A DNA stretch of 64,000 nucleotides from an uncultured Duncaniella sp. (lineage in GTDB: Bacteria; Bacteroidota; Bacteroidia; Bacteroidales; Muribaculaceae). Location of the stretch: NCBI GenBank assembly GCA_910587515.1, contig CAJULW010000010.1:62001-126000 (forward strand), read 5' to 3'. The notes beneath the pieces are model-generated. The model was given only the letters and a program-made list of their open reading frames with translations, searched no databases and was not told the DNA's origin. This document shows positions 35,363 to 44,962 of the stretch, piece after piece (the stretch's first letter is position 1; each line of letters starts with the position of its first letter). Both the position numbers and the translations under genes were made by a program.

Positions 35363-36916
35363 TCAGTTGGCGATTCGTGGTTTATAAGTGAGATATGAAA
35401 TGCGGTCGGTGCAATCCTCATAGATTTTTTTTGCCTTTGGATTCGGATTGTCTGTCCGCACATCCATTGAGTCATAGATATATATGCTTCCACGTCCGGT
35501 TGAATTTTTGCATGTCGCCACGATTAACTCGTTGGTCGATGAGTTGATTGTCAGGAATGTTATTTTTTCATCGGACGGGTAGCTGATGCAGTACTGGTTC
35601 TCTTCCGGGAGGATGAAGGCATTGCCTTCTTTCAGCATGGCATAGAGATTGTTGCCGTTATAGAAATATGTACGGTGATACGTATCGGATGCAACGACCA
35701 TTGATTCGGTTTCCGGTAGGGCTGAGTTGTTGGAAACTTTCATTTCTCCACGTCCGTTTAGAGTAATTCCCATGGAATATGCACCGGTGCCACCGAGTAT
35801 TGTTGTATAGAGTTTTCCGGAGGTTTTATCACGGCTTATGACATTGCAGGGATATTCCATCATACCCCAGTCGCCCGTAACCCCTTCTCCCATGAATATG
35901 TCGATGAGTTCCTCGTTCTGGAACAAGGGCACACCGTTTTCCTGTATGTCGCGCGTATTAGTCCAGCCTTCTATGCCTTCGACATGTACGGACAATGGAT
36001 TACGGTTGACAAAATAGTTCATGGTAGATTGATTGTCCCCGACATAATAGGTAGTGCTCACTACCAGATCGTATATTTGTTCTTTCCATGAGCTGTCTTC
36101 ATAACCGAACATGTGTGTGCTGTTCAGTCGCACATAGCGTTTCATGACCGGATCATAGGCCGAGGGAGTGGTGTAATAGCCGATGAACTGTTTGGCTTTG
36201 AATCCTGGGATTATCTTGTCATAATCAATTATCGATGATGCTACGAATGTGTTCGGATCAAGATAATAGCCTTTTGTCTCGCCACATATAACCACACGTG
36301 TTACAGATTGAGTGGCAGATACATACCAATTTATTATCTGTGCTCCGGCAAGTGGTTCCTGTTTGATTTCGTTGTTTACTCTTTCAAGGCAATGTTCCAT
36401 TATTATCGGTGGCTGGCCAGCCTCGATTTCTTCGCGTGTGAGATCTTTGATAAACGTGAGATTGCCGATACCTGTTTCATTGTTGGAAATCACCAGATAT
36501 CCTTGCTCGAAAGTGCGGTTGATGTTTACAGCATATTCCTGTACGGCACCAACTGTTCCGTCTGTCACGACAAGATGAGCGTAATAGCTTCCGCCCTCTG
36601 TAAAGAAATGGCGGAGGGTAGCGTCATTGGTCACGAATTCAAGAGGACCTTTCACGTTGTTGTCATAAGTCCCGATACTCCATTCATAGCTAAGTTTCCC
36701 GCTTCCTGAATATATTATCTGGGGCGTTATCACGCATTCGTCTCCATAGTTGAAACTTACGACTGGCATGTCGTTTTCGCTGTCTCCCGGTACGGAAACC
36801 GATAGAGTCGGAAGATCTCCGCCACCGTATGAACTATTATCATCGGTACATGAGAAACTGATAGTAGCTGTTATCAGAACCGTAAGAATACTGGGGAATA
36901 TTGATATGTATTTCAT
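35363..36916 (-). CDS. PKD-like family lipoprotein
   Basis: A 517-residue lipoprotein with a lipobox at ISFSC. The N-terminal part has a PKD-like beta sandwich (SYEWSIGTYDNNVKGPLEFV, HFFTEGGSYYAHLVVTDGTV), followed by a region with repeated beta segments that may form a propeller (YLVISNNETGIGNLTFIK, TFLTINSSTNELIVATCKN). It matches the PKD-like lipoprotein family found with SusCD pairs in Bacteroidales. It is probably displayed on the cell surface as a ligand-capturing partner. Confidence 0.82.
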   Translation of the reverse strand: MKYISIFPSILTVLITATISFSCTDDNSSYGGGDLPTLSVSVPGDSENDMPVVSFNYGDECVITPQIIYSGSGKLSYEWSIGTYDNNVKGPLEFVTNDATLRHFFTEGGSYYAHLVVTDGTVGAVQEYAVNINRTFEQGYLVISNNETGIGNLTFIKDLTREEIEAGQPPIIMEHCLERVNNEIKQEPLAGAQIINWYVSATQSVTRVVICGETKGYYLDPNTFVASSIIDYDKIIPGFKAKQFIGYYTTPSAYDPVMKRYVRLNSTHMFGYEDSSWKEQIYDLVVSTTYYVGDNQSTMNYFVNRNPLSVHVEGIEGWTNTRDIQENGVPLFQNEELIDIFMGEGVTGDWGMMEYPCNVISRDKTSGKLYTTILGGTGAYSMGITLNGRGEMKVSNNSALPETESMVVASDTYHRTYFYNGNNLYAMLKEGNAFILPEENQYCISYPSDEKITFLTINSSTNELIVATCKNSTGRGSIYIYDSMDVRTDNPNPKAKKIYEDCTDRISYLTYKPRIAN

Positions 36917-36950
36917 TTTACGACATTCGGATTAGGTGTATAATTGTTAA

Positions 36951-37715
36951 CTACCATATCGGGCTTCTTTGCCAATCGATTTCAGGGTGTTCGTTATATA
37001 GGGGGATACATACATAGTTGCGCAGGAAATCTTCATAAAGAGCCAGAGGGCCACCGATAAATTCCGCGTGCATGAAATAGTCTCCGTATATCTCTATCAT
37101 CTCATTGAATAGGTCAATGTTGGCTTCAGGTGCATATCGATAGAAATATTCGAAAAACAGTTGTGCGTTTTCATAAGAGTATACCGGCATAGGCTTGTTT
37201 GTTGACCACCATTCCGGACGGATTGACGGTCTGATATCCGAATACGTGACGGTAAAAGAATTTTTACCGACCGATCGGAGGTCATCGCTCTCGCTTATTG
37301 TAAGTGTTAGGCTGAAAGTTTTTTCCATGATTGCCGGATCGTTGTCGCGCAGCAGATTGATGAGTATTTCTCCATTGACGGCATTGGCCGGAATCTTTGC
37401 GTTTTCGATATTATAGTGGACACCCTCTTTCATCGTTGATTCGTCTTCGACAACTTCAAGACGTATCTGTCTGTCGTAATCTTTGGGAACTCCCATTAAG
37501 ATCACAGGTAGCTTGATTGTATGTACGGACGCGATGTCATAATCGAAATTATAGGTGACTTCTGTCGTGATTTCGTTTTGTGCGTTACGGTATTCAAAAA
37601 ATACGGAGTCTTTCTGTGTTGTGTCATAAAGAGTGTAATCATCCTCTTTACAGCCGGTGAAAGCCAAAATCATTGGCAGGCTCCATAATAAATATTTAGA
37701 TATCGTGATTTTCAT
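36951..37715 (-). CDS. DUF4843 domain lipoprotein
   Basis: A 254-residue lipoprotein with lipobox AFTGC. The DUF4843 signature is visible in YDTTQKDSVFFEYRNAQNEI, TYNFDYDIASVHTIKLPV and GVPKDYDRQIRLEVVEDEST. DUF4843 proteins accompany SusCD pairs and are thought to be surface-exposed accessory binders. It begins 6 bases after the SusD stop and is followed after 34 bases by the PKD-like gene. Confidence 0.85.
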   Translation of the reverse strand: MKITISKYLLWSLPMILAFTGCKEDDYTLYDTTQKDSVFFEYRNAQNEITTEVTYNFDYDIASVHTIKLPVILMGVPKDYDRQIRLEVVEDESTMKEGVHYNIENAKIPANAVNGEILINLLRDNDPAIMEKTFSLTLTISESDDLRSVGKNSFTVTYSDIRPSIRPEWWSTNKPMPVYSYENAQLFFEYFYRYAPEANIDLFNEMIEIYGDYFMHAEFIGGPLALYEDFLRNYVCIPLYNEHPEIDWQRSPIW

Positions 37716-37721
37716 TGTCGT

Positions 37722-39185
37722 CTACTTTTTTTGGTCTGTTTCGGGGCGATACTCGAATTCTTCTTCAGGGATAGGTATGACATATATGTCTTCCGACGCA
37801 GGGATGATGCGATTTTCTGCGTTGGATATTATGTCGCGTTTCAGACGTTTCATATTGAACCACTGCTGTCCTTCGCAGAAAAGTTCTTTGCGGAATTCGT
37901 TGTATATGCGTTCGGAAGTCAATGTCTCGTTATTTGAAAGTGGCGTTAGTCCGCGAGAGGTGATTTCGTCGTTGAAATATTTGAAGGCAAGATCGTAGTT
38001 GTCTTCGAGAAGCGCATCGGCCGCGATCAGATACATCTCGGAACTATGGATCAGACTGATGCCGGAAATCAACTCAGGACGGGCTGGCGAGTTGTTGTTT
38101 TCGATTGTCAGATAGTCGACCAGTTTCAGGCATTTAGCCGGGCTTTTCGCTTGTTGACGGAAATGAGTCTTGCGAAAGTCTTGCATAGTGGGGGTTATAT
38201 CCATACTATAGATTGCAGTCCATGGAAGCATGTAGTTGCTTCCGGATTCATTGTCGAAGGGTGCATACGATTTATACGATTGCCATGTATATAGATATTC
38301 CGTCGTAAAATCAAGATAGGTAGTCGAATAAAGACCGAAGATAGTCTCTTTGGGTGATAGGACTCCGGCTAAATATGTCTGGATTTCGGTAACGTCGACC
38401 AAAGGAAATTTTTGGCTGTTGATGACTTTTTGGGCATAGATGGCGGCGTTGGCGTTGTCTCCCGTATACCAGTAAACGCGGGCGAGTAGAGCCTGCACGG
38501 CATATAGGTTAAGGTGTGTTTCTCGCCAACGGTTGAAACGCAGATATTGCGTGTCATCGCGTGGATATGCCATGGTTTCCATGTTTTCCAGTAGTTTTTC
38601 CGCCTCAGTTAGATCGGAGATTACGAAATCGATACATTCTCCGACAGACGAGAATGGTTTCACGGAGAAATCAAAAGTCTTTACGTATGGGATACCTTGT
38701 TTGCTTCTGTCTGTGGACGCGAAGATGCGCAGAAGGTCAAAATGAAGCATGGCTCTTGCTGCAAGCATTTCCCCTTTGTAGACATCATATAGAGGAAGGT
38801 CTTCAGGTGATTTCTTGTTAAGATTTTTAAGGACATTGTTTGTATAGCCGATATTTGTATAGGCGGCAGTCCATATCTTTGTGAATCGTTGGCGCAAAGA
38901 TTCGTTGGTCTTATAGTCATACTTCGAAAGAGCGACGAGCTCCGGATTGTCCGACGATAGGTTTTGGCTCAATATCTCCGTAATGCCCCATACAAGATCC
39001 ATGCCATAGAGTTTGTTGTCTGCCATGTGGCCGTAGACTCCGTAGATAGCGTCTTCAAATCCTTGAGAGTCTTTGAAGATATCGTCTTCGACTTTTTCGC
39101 CTTTGGGATGCACGTCAAGAAAGTCGTTGCATGATGTACTTGCCAAAGCTAAAAGGAATCCTAAGATTATATATGCTTTTTTCAT
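37722..39185 (-). CDS. RagB/SusD family outer-membrane lipoprotein
   Basis: A 487-residue SusD homologue: the signal ends in ASTSC, giving a lipid anchor. The N-terminal SusD-like part has NDFLDVHPKGEKVEDDIFKD and YKGEMLAARAMLHFDLLRIF, and the C-terminal RagB/SusD part has YNEFRKELFCEGQQWFNMKR. SusD lids cover the SusC barrel and bind the substrate. The gene follows susC by 11 bases. The substrate is not indicated by the sequence. Confidence 0.93.
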   Translation of the reverse strand: MKKAYIILGFLLALASTSCNDFLDVHPKGEKVEDDIFKDSQGFEDAIYGVYGHMADNKLYGMDLVWGITEILSQNLSSDNPELVALSKYDYKTNESLRQRFTKIWTAAYTNIGYTNNVLKNLNKKSPEDLPLYDVYKGEMLAARAMLHFDLLRIFASTDRSKQGIPYVKTFDFSVKPFSSVGECIDFVISDLTEAEKLLENMETMAYPRDDTQYLRFNRWRETHLNLYAVQALLARVYWYTGDNANAAIYAQKVINSQKFPLVDVTEIQTYLAGVLSPKETIFGLYSTTYLDFTTEYLYTWQSYKSYAPFDNESGSNYMLPWTAIYSMDITPTMQDFRKTHFRQQAKSPAKCLKLVDYLTIENNNSPARPELISGISLIHSSEMYLIAADALLEDNYDLAFKYFNDEITSRGLTPLSNNETLTSERIYNEFRKELFCEGQQWFNMKRLKRDIISNAENRIIPASEDIYVIPIPEEEFEYRPETDQKK

Positions 39186-39196
39186 TTGTATTTTTG

Positions 39197-42100
39197 TTAA
39201 AATGTCATACTGAGTGAGAGGTTGACGTTACGGCTGAACGGATAAGCTGTTCCTCGTTCGTATTTCGCACTTGTTATTCTGAACAGATCCTCCGCCCCCG
39301 CGCTTAGATAGAGCCGTTGTAGGCCGAGACGCTTGATCCATTCCTGAGGGACATTGTATTGCAGCGTCACGCTTGACAGCCATAGTTCGTTGTCTTTTTC
39401 GACAAAGCGGTCGCTGTATGTGAATGTCGTTCCTCCTTCAGTCGAGATACTGAGGTATGGAACTACGTCGCCAGGTTTTTTCCAGCGATCGGTAAATGCT
39501 CTTAAATCGACATTTTTTCTCGGATCGACGTTTTCCACTTTGGCCATTCGTGTCGAGTTGTACATGTCGCCACCGAATCGGTATGAGAAGTTGATGTTCA
39601 ACGATAGGTTTTTCCAAGCGACAAGCGAAGATATTGTGCCCTGAAGGAGCGGATTGGTGTCACCGCAAGCCACTTGGTCAGACGAACTGTAGTCGTATGT
39701 ATAAGTACCGTCCTTTTTGATGAATATTTCCTTTCCTGATGCAGGGTCTATGCCAGCGGAGCGTACTGCGTATATCGCAGTGGGAGATTCTCCTTCGCGG
39801 AATTGCAGACGCGGAGCCACTTCGTCGTTGGTTTCTCCGTTTAGCTCGTTTTTGCGTTTTAGTGCATCGGAGATATTTTTAATGGTGGTTTTCGAGTGCA
39901 GACCGTTGGCAGACAGAGTCCATGTCCAGTCTCGTGTTTGGATCAGCTTGCCCCAGAGAGAGAATTCGAAGCCATAGCTTTCTTGTGAGCCGAAGTTGTT
40001 TTTGACGGATGTCGCTCCGGATGATGGCGGCAGCGTGACATCAATGAGCATGTCATCCGTGTTTTCCCGATAATAATCAAGATTTATATTGAAGCGGTCA
40101 CCAAAAAGTGATGATGTGAGACCGATGTTCAGCTTTTTTGTCGTTTGCCATGTGAGATCTGGATTTGCCATACCCATCGGCACTGCTCCAACTCCGGCAT
40201 AATGCAGATAGTTTATCGAATAGAAATAGGTCGACATGGCTTGATATGAGTCGAATTTAACGCTACCGGTGTAGCCGTAACTGCCACGAAGGCGCAAAAG
40301 ATCGACAAAGCCGAGATCGCGCATGAATTTTTCATTGTGCATGTTATAGCCGAGACCGGTCGACCAGAACGGAGCTGTCCTCTTGTCGGCTCCGAATTTC
40401 GATGATCCGGACAAACGGTAGCTGCCATCTATCACGTATCGGTTTTTCCAAATGAAGTTCGCAGCGGCAAATCCACCTACGCTTGTGGAAAGGTCTTCAC
40501 CTCCGTATGGGAGTTGTGCGGTGGAATAGGTGGTCGCGTATGATATGTCGTCAAGATCATCTGACAAGAATCCGCTGCCGGTAAGGTAGCTGCTTGTCGA
40601 CTTGTTGCGTTTCACTTCCCATCCGAGGTTGAGGGTGAACATGGTTCCTTCTTTATCGAAGTTATGTATCCAGTTGCCGATAATTTTTCCGCTCCAATTA
40701 TCTGTGCCGAGATTGCCAAGGGTGTATGATCCCTTTTGTGTGATCGGAGCGTCTTTAAGGAAAGCATTTGAGTCCGGAGATTTGAATTCGTCGCTTGTGC
40801 CTCTGGTAGTCGAATATGATCCTTGGGCGGTGACATAGAGGTTCGGTTTGAAATTGTATCTTACGTCCAATGATACATTTTGCGTCCTTGCCTGTGTTTT
40901 GCTGAAAGAACTTAGGGATGCTTCATAAAGCGGATTGTTATGATTGTATGAAAGATGCTTGCGTAAATTTCCGTATTCGTCGTATGGAGAATCGTATGGG
41001 TTCGCATAGATATAGTCCTGGAAAGAGCCGTATTTCGAGTTGTTCGTCTCAAGATTTGAATGGTCGGCTCTGAGAGTTACGATCAGCTTGTCCTGTACCC
41101 TATAGCTAAGATATAGGTCAAAACCATAGCGGTTGCGTCCGTCGTCTTTCATGACTCCGTTTATGTTTGAATAGTCGGCTGTGAAATTATAGTCGAGACT
41201 TGATCCTCGTCCGGAGACAGAAAGGGAATGCGTGTGCGAGAAACTATTGCGCACCGGTTTCGATATCCAGTCGATGTCAGTGCCAGCGCTGATTAAAGCG
41301 AGTTTGTCATAATAACTTTGGTCGAGGTTCCCGTCTGATGATTTGTATAGGCCTGCTAATTTTTCAAACTCAAGTTTTTGGCGGGCATTGCACAGGTCAT
41401 AGCTGCTGAGGTCTGCAAAACTGAGCTGAGGAGTGAATGTGTAGCGGACGCGTACCGGAGCTTGTGAGACGCGTTTACGTTCAATGATTATGACACCGTT
41501 GGCAGCGTTTTCGCCATATAGTGCCGTTGCCGAAGCGTCTTTGAGTATGTCGACGCGGTCGATATCCTGAACGTTCATGTCGTATAACGCCTGTAGATTG
41601 CTTTCGACACCATCTATGACTATGAGAGGAGAGTTCAGCCCCACTTCATTTCCGGTCGCAAGCGATGTGGTGCTGCGCAGCACAAGATCAGGAATATTGT
41701 TTGGGTTTGATCCCATTGCATTATTCTGTGTGATGTTCAGGCCTGCGTCAAGCGTGCTTAGTGCTTGTAAGATATTTGTCGGTGAGACGCTTAGGAGTTC
41801 GTCGCCTGACAAGCTTTTAGCGGCTCCGGTATAAGTGTTTTTCTTACGGGTAAAATATCCGTTTACCACTATTTCATCCATTTTTTTCGCTTCTTCGATC
41901 ATGACGATCTCCATAGGCTTGTCGAACACCGGTTTGTGTTCCTGAGGTGCGTAACCTATATATGAGAAACGAAGTGTGGAATTCGGATACATTGAAAGTT
42001 CGAACTCACCATCAAGATTGGTAGATGTGCCTGTGACGATTTTCCCGCCTTTTACTACAGCGACGGTAACACCCGGCATAGGCAGATGCTCGAGGTCATC

Positions 42101-42244
42101 AACGACTGTGCCTCGTACCCTACCGGCTTGTAGTTTGCTTTGGGCAGATGCGATGGTTGTAACGCTTAGAAGGCATACGAACCAAATGGCAAGCACGCGT
42201 ATCAGTCTTGGTGAGTGTGATAGATAATAGTTAACTGATTCCAT
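39197..42244 (-). CDS. SusC/RagA family TonB-linked outer-membrane transporter
   Basis: A 1015-residue TonB-dependent porin. After a signal peptide (cleavage near SAQ, about residue 35) comes a carboxypeptidase-like domain (RVRGTVVDDLEHLPMPGVTV), a TonB box-like MDEIVVNGYFTRKK, the plug domain and the beta barrel ending in NVNLSLSMTF. There is no N-terminal STN domain, so signalling to an anti-sigma factor is unlikely. It is the first gene of the five-gene operon. The 294-base AT-rich upstream gap is shared with the divergent ClC gene. Confidence 0.94.
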   Translation of the reverse strand: MESVNYYLSHSPRLIRVLAIWFVCLLSVTTIASAQSKLQAGRVRGTVVDDLEHLPMPGVTVAVVKGGKIVTGTSTNLDGEFELSMYPNSTLRFSYIGYAPQEHKPVFDKPMEIVMIEEAKKMDEIVVNGYFTRKKNTYTGAAKSLSGDELLSVSPTNILQALSTLDAGLNITQNNAMGSNPNNIPDLVLRSTTSLATGNEVGLNSPLIVIDGVESNLQALYDMNVQDIDRVDILKDASATALYGENAANGVIIIERKRVSQAPVRVRYTFTPQLSFADLSSYDLCNARQKLEFEKLAGLYKSSDGNLDQSYYDKLALISAGTDIDWISKPVRNSFSHTHSLSVSGRGSSLDYNFTADYSNINGVMKDDGRNRYGFDLYLSYRVQDKLIVTLRADHSNLETNNSKYGSFQDYIYANPYDSPYDEYGNLRKHLSYNHNNPLYEASLSSFSKTQARTQNVSLDVRYNFKPNLYVTAQGSYSTTRGTSDEFKSPDSNAFLKDAPITQKGSYTLGNLGTDNWSGKIIGNWIHNFDKEGTMFTLNLGWEVKRNKSTSSYLTGSGFLSDDLDDISYATTYSTAQLPYGGEDLSTSVGGFAAANFIWKNRYVIDGSYRLSGSSKFGADKRTAPFWSTGLGYNMHNEKFMRDLGFVDLLRLRGSYGYTGSVKFDSYQAMSTYFYSINYLHYAGVGAVPMGMANPDLTWQTTKKLNIGLTSSLFGDRFNINLDYYRENTDDMLIDVTLPPSSGATSVKNNFGSQESYGFEFSLWGKLIQTRDWTWTLSANGLHSKTTIKNISDALKRKNELNGETNDEVAPRLQFREGESPTAIYAVRSAGIDPASGKEIFIKKDGTYTYDYSSSDQVACGDTNPLLQGTISSLVAWKNLSLNINFSYRFGGDMYNSTRMAKVENVDPRKNVDLRAFTDRWKKPGDVVPYLSISTEGGTTFTYSDRFVEKDNELWLSSVTLQYNVPQEWIKRLGLQRLYLSAGAEDLFRITSAKYERGTAYPFSRNVNLSLSMTF

Positions 42245-42538
42245 TGCTCTGTGTTAAAATATATAAATACGATTGGTTATGATGTCAAAATGTCACTATT
42301 TCGCTTTTGTGCTATGTTTTTTGTGCTAATTTGAAACATCGAATTTAGTTAATGTTATTTTAATGTGCAAGCGATATATAGACAATCATGATACAACAAT
42401 AAAATTAACATTTGTAAATCTATTGGCAATATTCTGTAATATAGTTTTTTATAATAGGTTTTAGGGTTGATATGCTTTAACGTAGTTTAACTATATGTGT
42501 GTTTAAAACCGTATGGTTATCATAAGTGTTAAAAATAT

Positions 42539-43930
42539 ATGAGTCTTAAAACGTTTCGATGGAAAGGATTGCGTATTGCTCTTGAAAGATTCGTGGAGTG
42601 GCGTCAACGCAATTTATCTGATGTGGCTTTCCTATATATTCTCGCTACGATTACAGGAATTTTAGCCGGATCGGGGGCGTTTTTGTTGAAACGTATGGTG
42701 GCGATTGTATCGAATTTATGGGTAGAGCATTTTAATCCGGATGGAGTGAATTGGATATTGTTGTTGGTTCCGGTTGCGGGTATAATGCTGACCGTAGTGA
42801 TGTGTCGTTATGTATTGCGTATGCCTCTTGCTCATGGCGTAGTGCGCCTGATGAAAAATATTTCAAATGGAGTTCCTGTTTTGAGACCAGCGTTGATGTT
42901 TTATCCTCTGATTGCCAATTCTGTCACTCTTGGTTTCGGTGGATCGGCCGGATCGGAAGGGCCTATTGCTTATGCGGGCGCGGCCATAGGCAGCAACCTC
43001 GCGAAGGTGTTCGGACTGTCTTCGCAGATGATGATGGTAATGGTGGGCTGCGGTGCCGGAGCCGGTATAGCGGGTATATTTAAATCTCCGCTCGGAGGGG
43101 TGATGTTTACTCTTGAAGTTCTCAAGATGCCAATGACGACTCTTACGGTGACTGTGCTTGTGGTCACTTCTATAACGGCGGCTATGACTGCTTATGTCCT
43201 TTCCGGATGTACTCTTGACGTGCCGATGTTAGGGCAAAGCGCTTTTGATTATGGGGCTTTTCCATTTGTTTTGTTGCTTGGGGTTTTCTGTGGTTTTTAT
43301 TCGGTATATTATAGCTATATGACTAAAGTTGTTTCGGGCTTTCTTAACGGGTTTTCCAACAGATGGTTTCGGAATATAACCGGTGGTTTTATACTCTCAT
43401 TGTCGGTGTTCTTGTTTCCGGCGCTCTATGGTGAAGGCTATGGCGTGGTGGGTAAAATTGTCAACGGTTCGTTCGATGCGGTTTTAGATTATGGTCCTTT
43501 CGGGGTGCGTGGAGGTGAATGGTTGTTGATAGCTGTCGCTGGTGGTGTGCTTCTTATAAAATGTTTTGCGACATCGGCGACCAATAACGGAGGCGGGGTT
43601 AGTGGAGATTTTGCCCCGACTCTTTTTGCGGGATGTATAGCCGGATTCTTTTTTGCGAGCCTTGTCAATAATGTTTTTCATCAAGAACTTCCGGTGGCTT
43701 TGTTCGCTTGTTTTGGTATGGCGGGAGTCATGTCTGGCTCAATACGGGCACCGTTGATGGCAATTTTTCTTACATGTGAGATGACCGGGACCTATTCCTT
43801 TTTTCTTCAGTTGACTTTGACATCGGCAATTTCTTTTGGAGTTGTAAGACTCTTCACCTACGATAGCTATTTTTCGCATCGTCTTGACAGGAATAACGGC
43901 TTGATATCGCGTGTGAAAAAGCGTCAGTAA
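42539..43930 (+). CDS. ClC family chloride channel/antiporter
   Basis: A 463-residue ClC protein with about ten hydrophobic helices. The gating glutamate motif is in GFGGSAGSEGPIAYAGAAIG. The FAP motif is in GDFAPTLFAGCIAG. The first selectivity motif, normally GSGIP, seems replaced by LAHGVVRLM (near residue 98), so ion preference is uncertain. ClC proteins move chloride, often coupled to protons. It is divergent from susC and 109 bases upstream of lgt. Confidence 0.85.
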   Translation: MSLKTFRWKGLRIALERFVEWRQRNLSDVAFLYILATITGILAGSGAFLLKRMVAIVSNLWVEHFNPDGVNWILLLVPVAGIMLTVVMCRYVLRMPLAHGVVRLMKNISNGVPVLRPALMFYPLIANSVTLGFGGSAGSEGPIAYAGAAIGSNLAKVFGLSSQMMMVMVGCGAGAGIAGIFKSPLGGVMFTLEVLKMPMTTLTVTVLVVTSITAAMTAYVLSGCTLDVPMLGQSAFDYGAFPFVLLLGVFCGFYSVYYSYMTKVVSGFLNGFSNRWFRNITGGFILSLSVFLFPALYGEGYGVVGKIVNGSFDAVLDYGPFGVRGGEWLLIAVAGGVLLIKCFATSATNNGGGVSGDFAPTLFAGCIAGFFFASLVNNVFHQELPVALFACFGMAGVMSGSIRAPLMAIFLTCEMTGTYSFFLQLTLTSAISFGVVRLFTYDSYFSHRLDRNNGLISRVKKRQ

Positions 43931-44039
43931 ATAAGTTCGTCTGGTTAATTTATGTGAAAATCCATGTTGGTGTTGATTGACAGACTGATTCTGCGTAATT
44001 TTGTGAAAAATTAGTAACATCCATAATCAATTTCATCGC

Positions 44040-44906
44040 ATGTTGGATTTTATAATATGGAATGTCGATCCGGTAATATTTCATATCGGAAATTTCGGAA
44101 TCCGTTGGTACAGTCTCGCGTTTATGGTCGGTTTTTTGGTCGGTTATGAAATAGAGGCGCGTATCTATCGTCACGAGGGTGCACCTGAGCGTTGGCTCAG
44201 CCTTCTATTGTTATGGACGGTGGCCGGTACGATTGTCGGTGCCCGTCTCGGCCATGTGTTTTTTTATCAATGGGATCTGTATAAGCAGGATCCGGTAAGC
44301 ATTCTCTATGTCTGGGAAGGGGGATTGGCGAGTCATGGCGGTACGATAGGCATTATACTTTGTGTCATATTGTTTTCGGTCTTTACGACCAAGCGCAGCC
44401 CGTTATGGACTTTTGACAGACTTGTTATTCCGGTCGCGCTTGTCGGAGGGCTTATACGCCTTGGCAACTTGATGAATTCGGAGATATTCGGACACGCGAC
44501 CGACATGCCGTGGGGTTTTATGTTTGTCCGTTCGATGGAGTGGCGGCAACTTTATTTGGGTCAGGCTTGTCATCCGACACAGATCTATGAGGCTTTGTGC
44601 TATTTCGCGCTTTTTGCGTTGTTGATGTGGATGTATTGGAAAAAGAACGCGGAAGAGCGTCCAGGGCTTATTTTCGGAGTTTTCTTTATAGGGATTTTTC
44701 TCCCGCGATTTTTAATAGAATTCATAAAAAATCCGCAGGTGGAATTTGAACAGGCAATGGTGTTGAATATGGGGCAATGGCTTAGCCTCCCATTTGTTCT
44801 TTTGGGAATAGTCCTTGTGGTATACGCAATGATACGTCCCCGTCAGAATCTGACTTTTCCGAATCGTTTCGCTGATGAGGCACAAGAGACAAAAAAACGA
44901 CGTTGA
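44040..44906 (+). CDS. lgt: Prolipoprotein diacylglyceryl transferase
   Basis: A 288-residue inner-membrane enzyme that transfers diacylglycerol from phosphatidylglycerol to the lipobox cysteine of prolipoproteins. The protein has about seven hydrophobic segments. Key motifs: YSLAFMVGFLVGYEI, GGLASHGGTIGIIL, IRLGNLMNSEIFG and HPTQIYEAL. It serves the many lipoproteins encoded here. The gene is followed by the pheS promoter. Confidence 0.94.
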   Translation: MLDFIIWNVDPVIFHIGNFGIRWYSLAFMVGFLVGYEIEARIYRHEGAPERWLSLLLLWTVAGTIVGARLGHVFFYQWDLYKQDPVSILYVWEGGLASHGGTIGIILCVILFSVFTTKRSPLWTFDRLVIPVALVGGLIRLGNLMNSEIFGHATDMPWGFMFVRSMEWRQLYLGQACHPTQIYEALCYFALFALLMWMYWKKNAEERPGLIFGVFFIGIFLPRFLIEFIKNPQVEFEQAMVLNMGQWLSLPFVLLGIVLVVYAMIRPRQNLTFPNRFADEAQETKKRR

Positions 44907-44932
44907 TAGATGTCTGTCTGAGGAAAAAAGAG

Positions 44933-44940
44933 TAATTTTG
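44933..44940 (+). promoter_or_regulatory. -7 box upstream of pheS
   Basis: TAATTTTG matches TAnnTTTG and lies 22 bases before the pheS start, with transcription expected near 44946. No -33 element at the ideal distance is visible. Confidence 0.5.
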
Positions 44941-44962
44941 CACATAGAAAATTCAAAGATCA

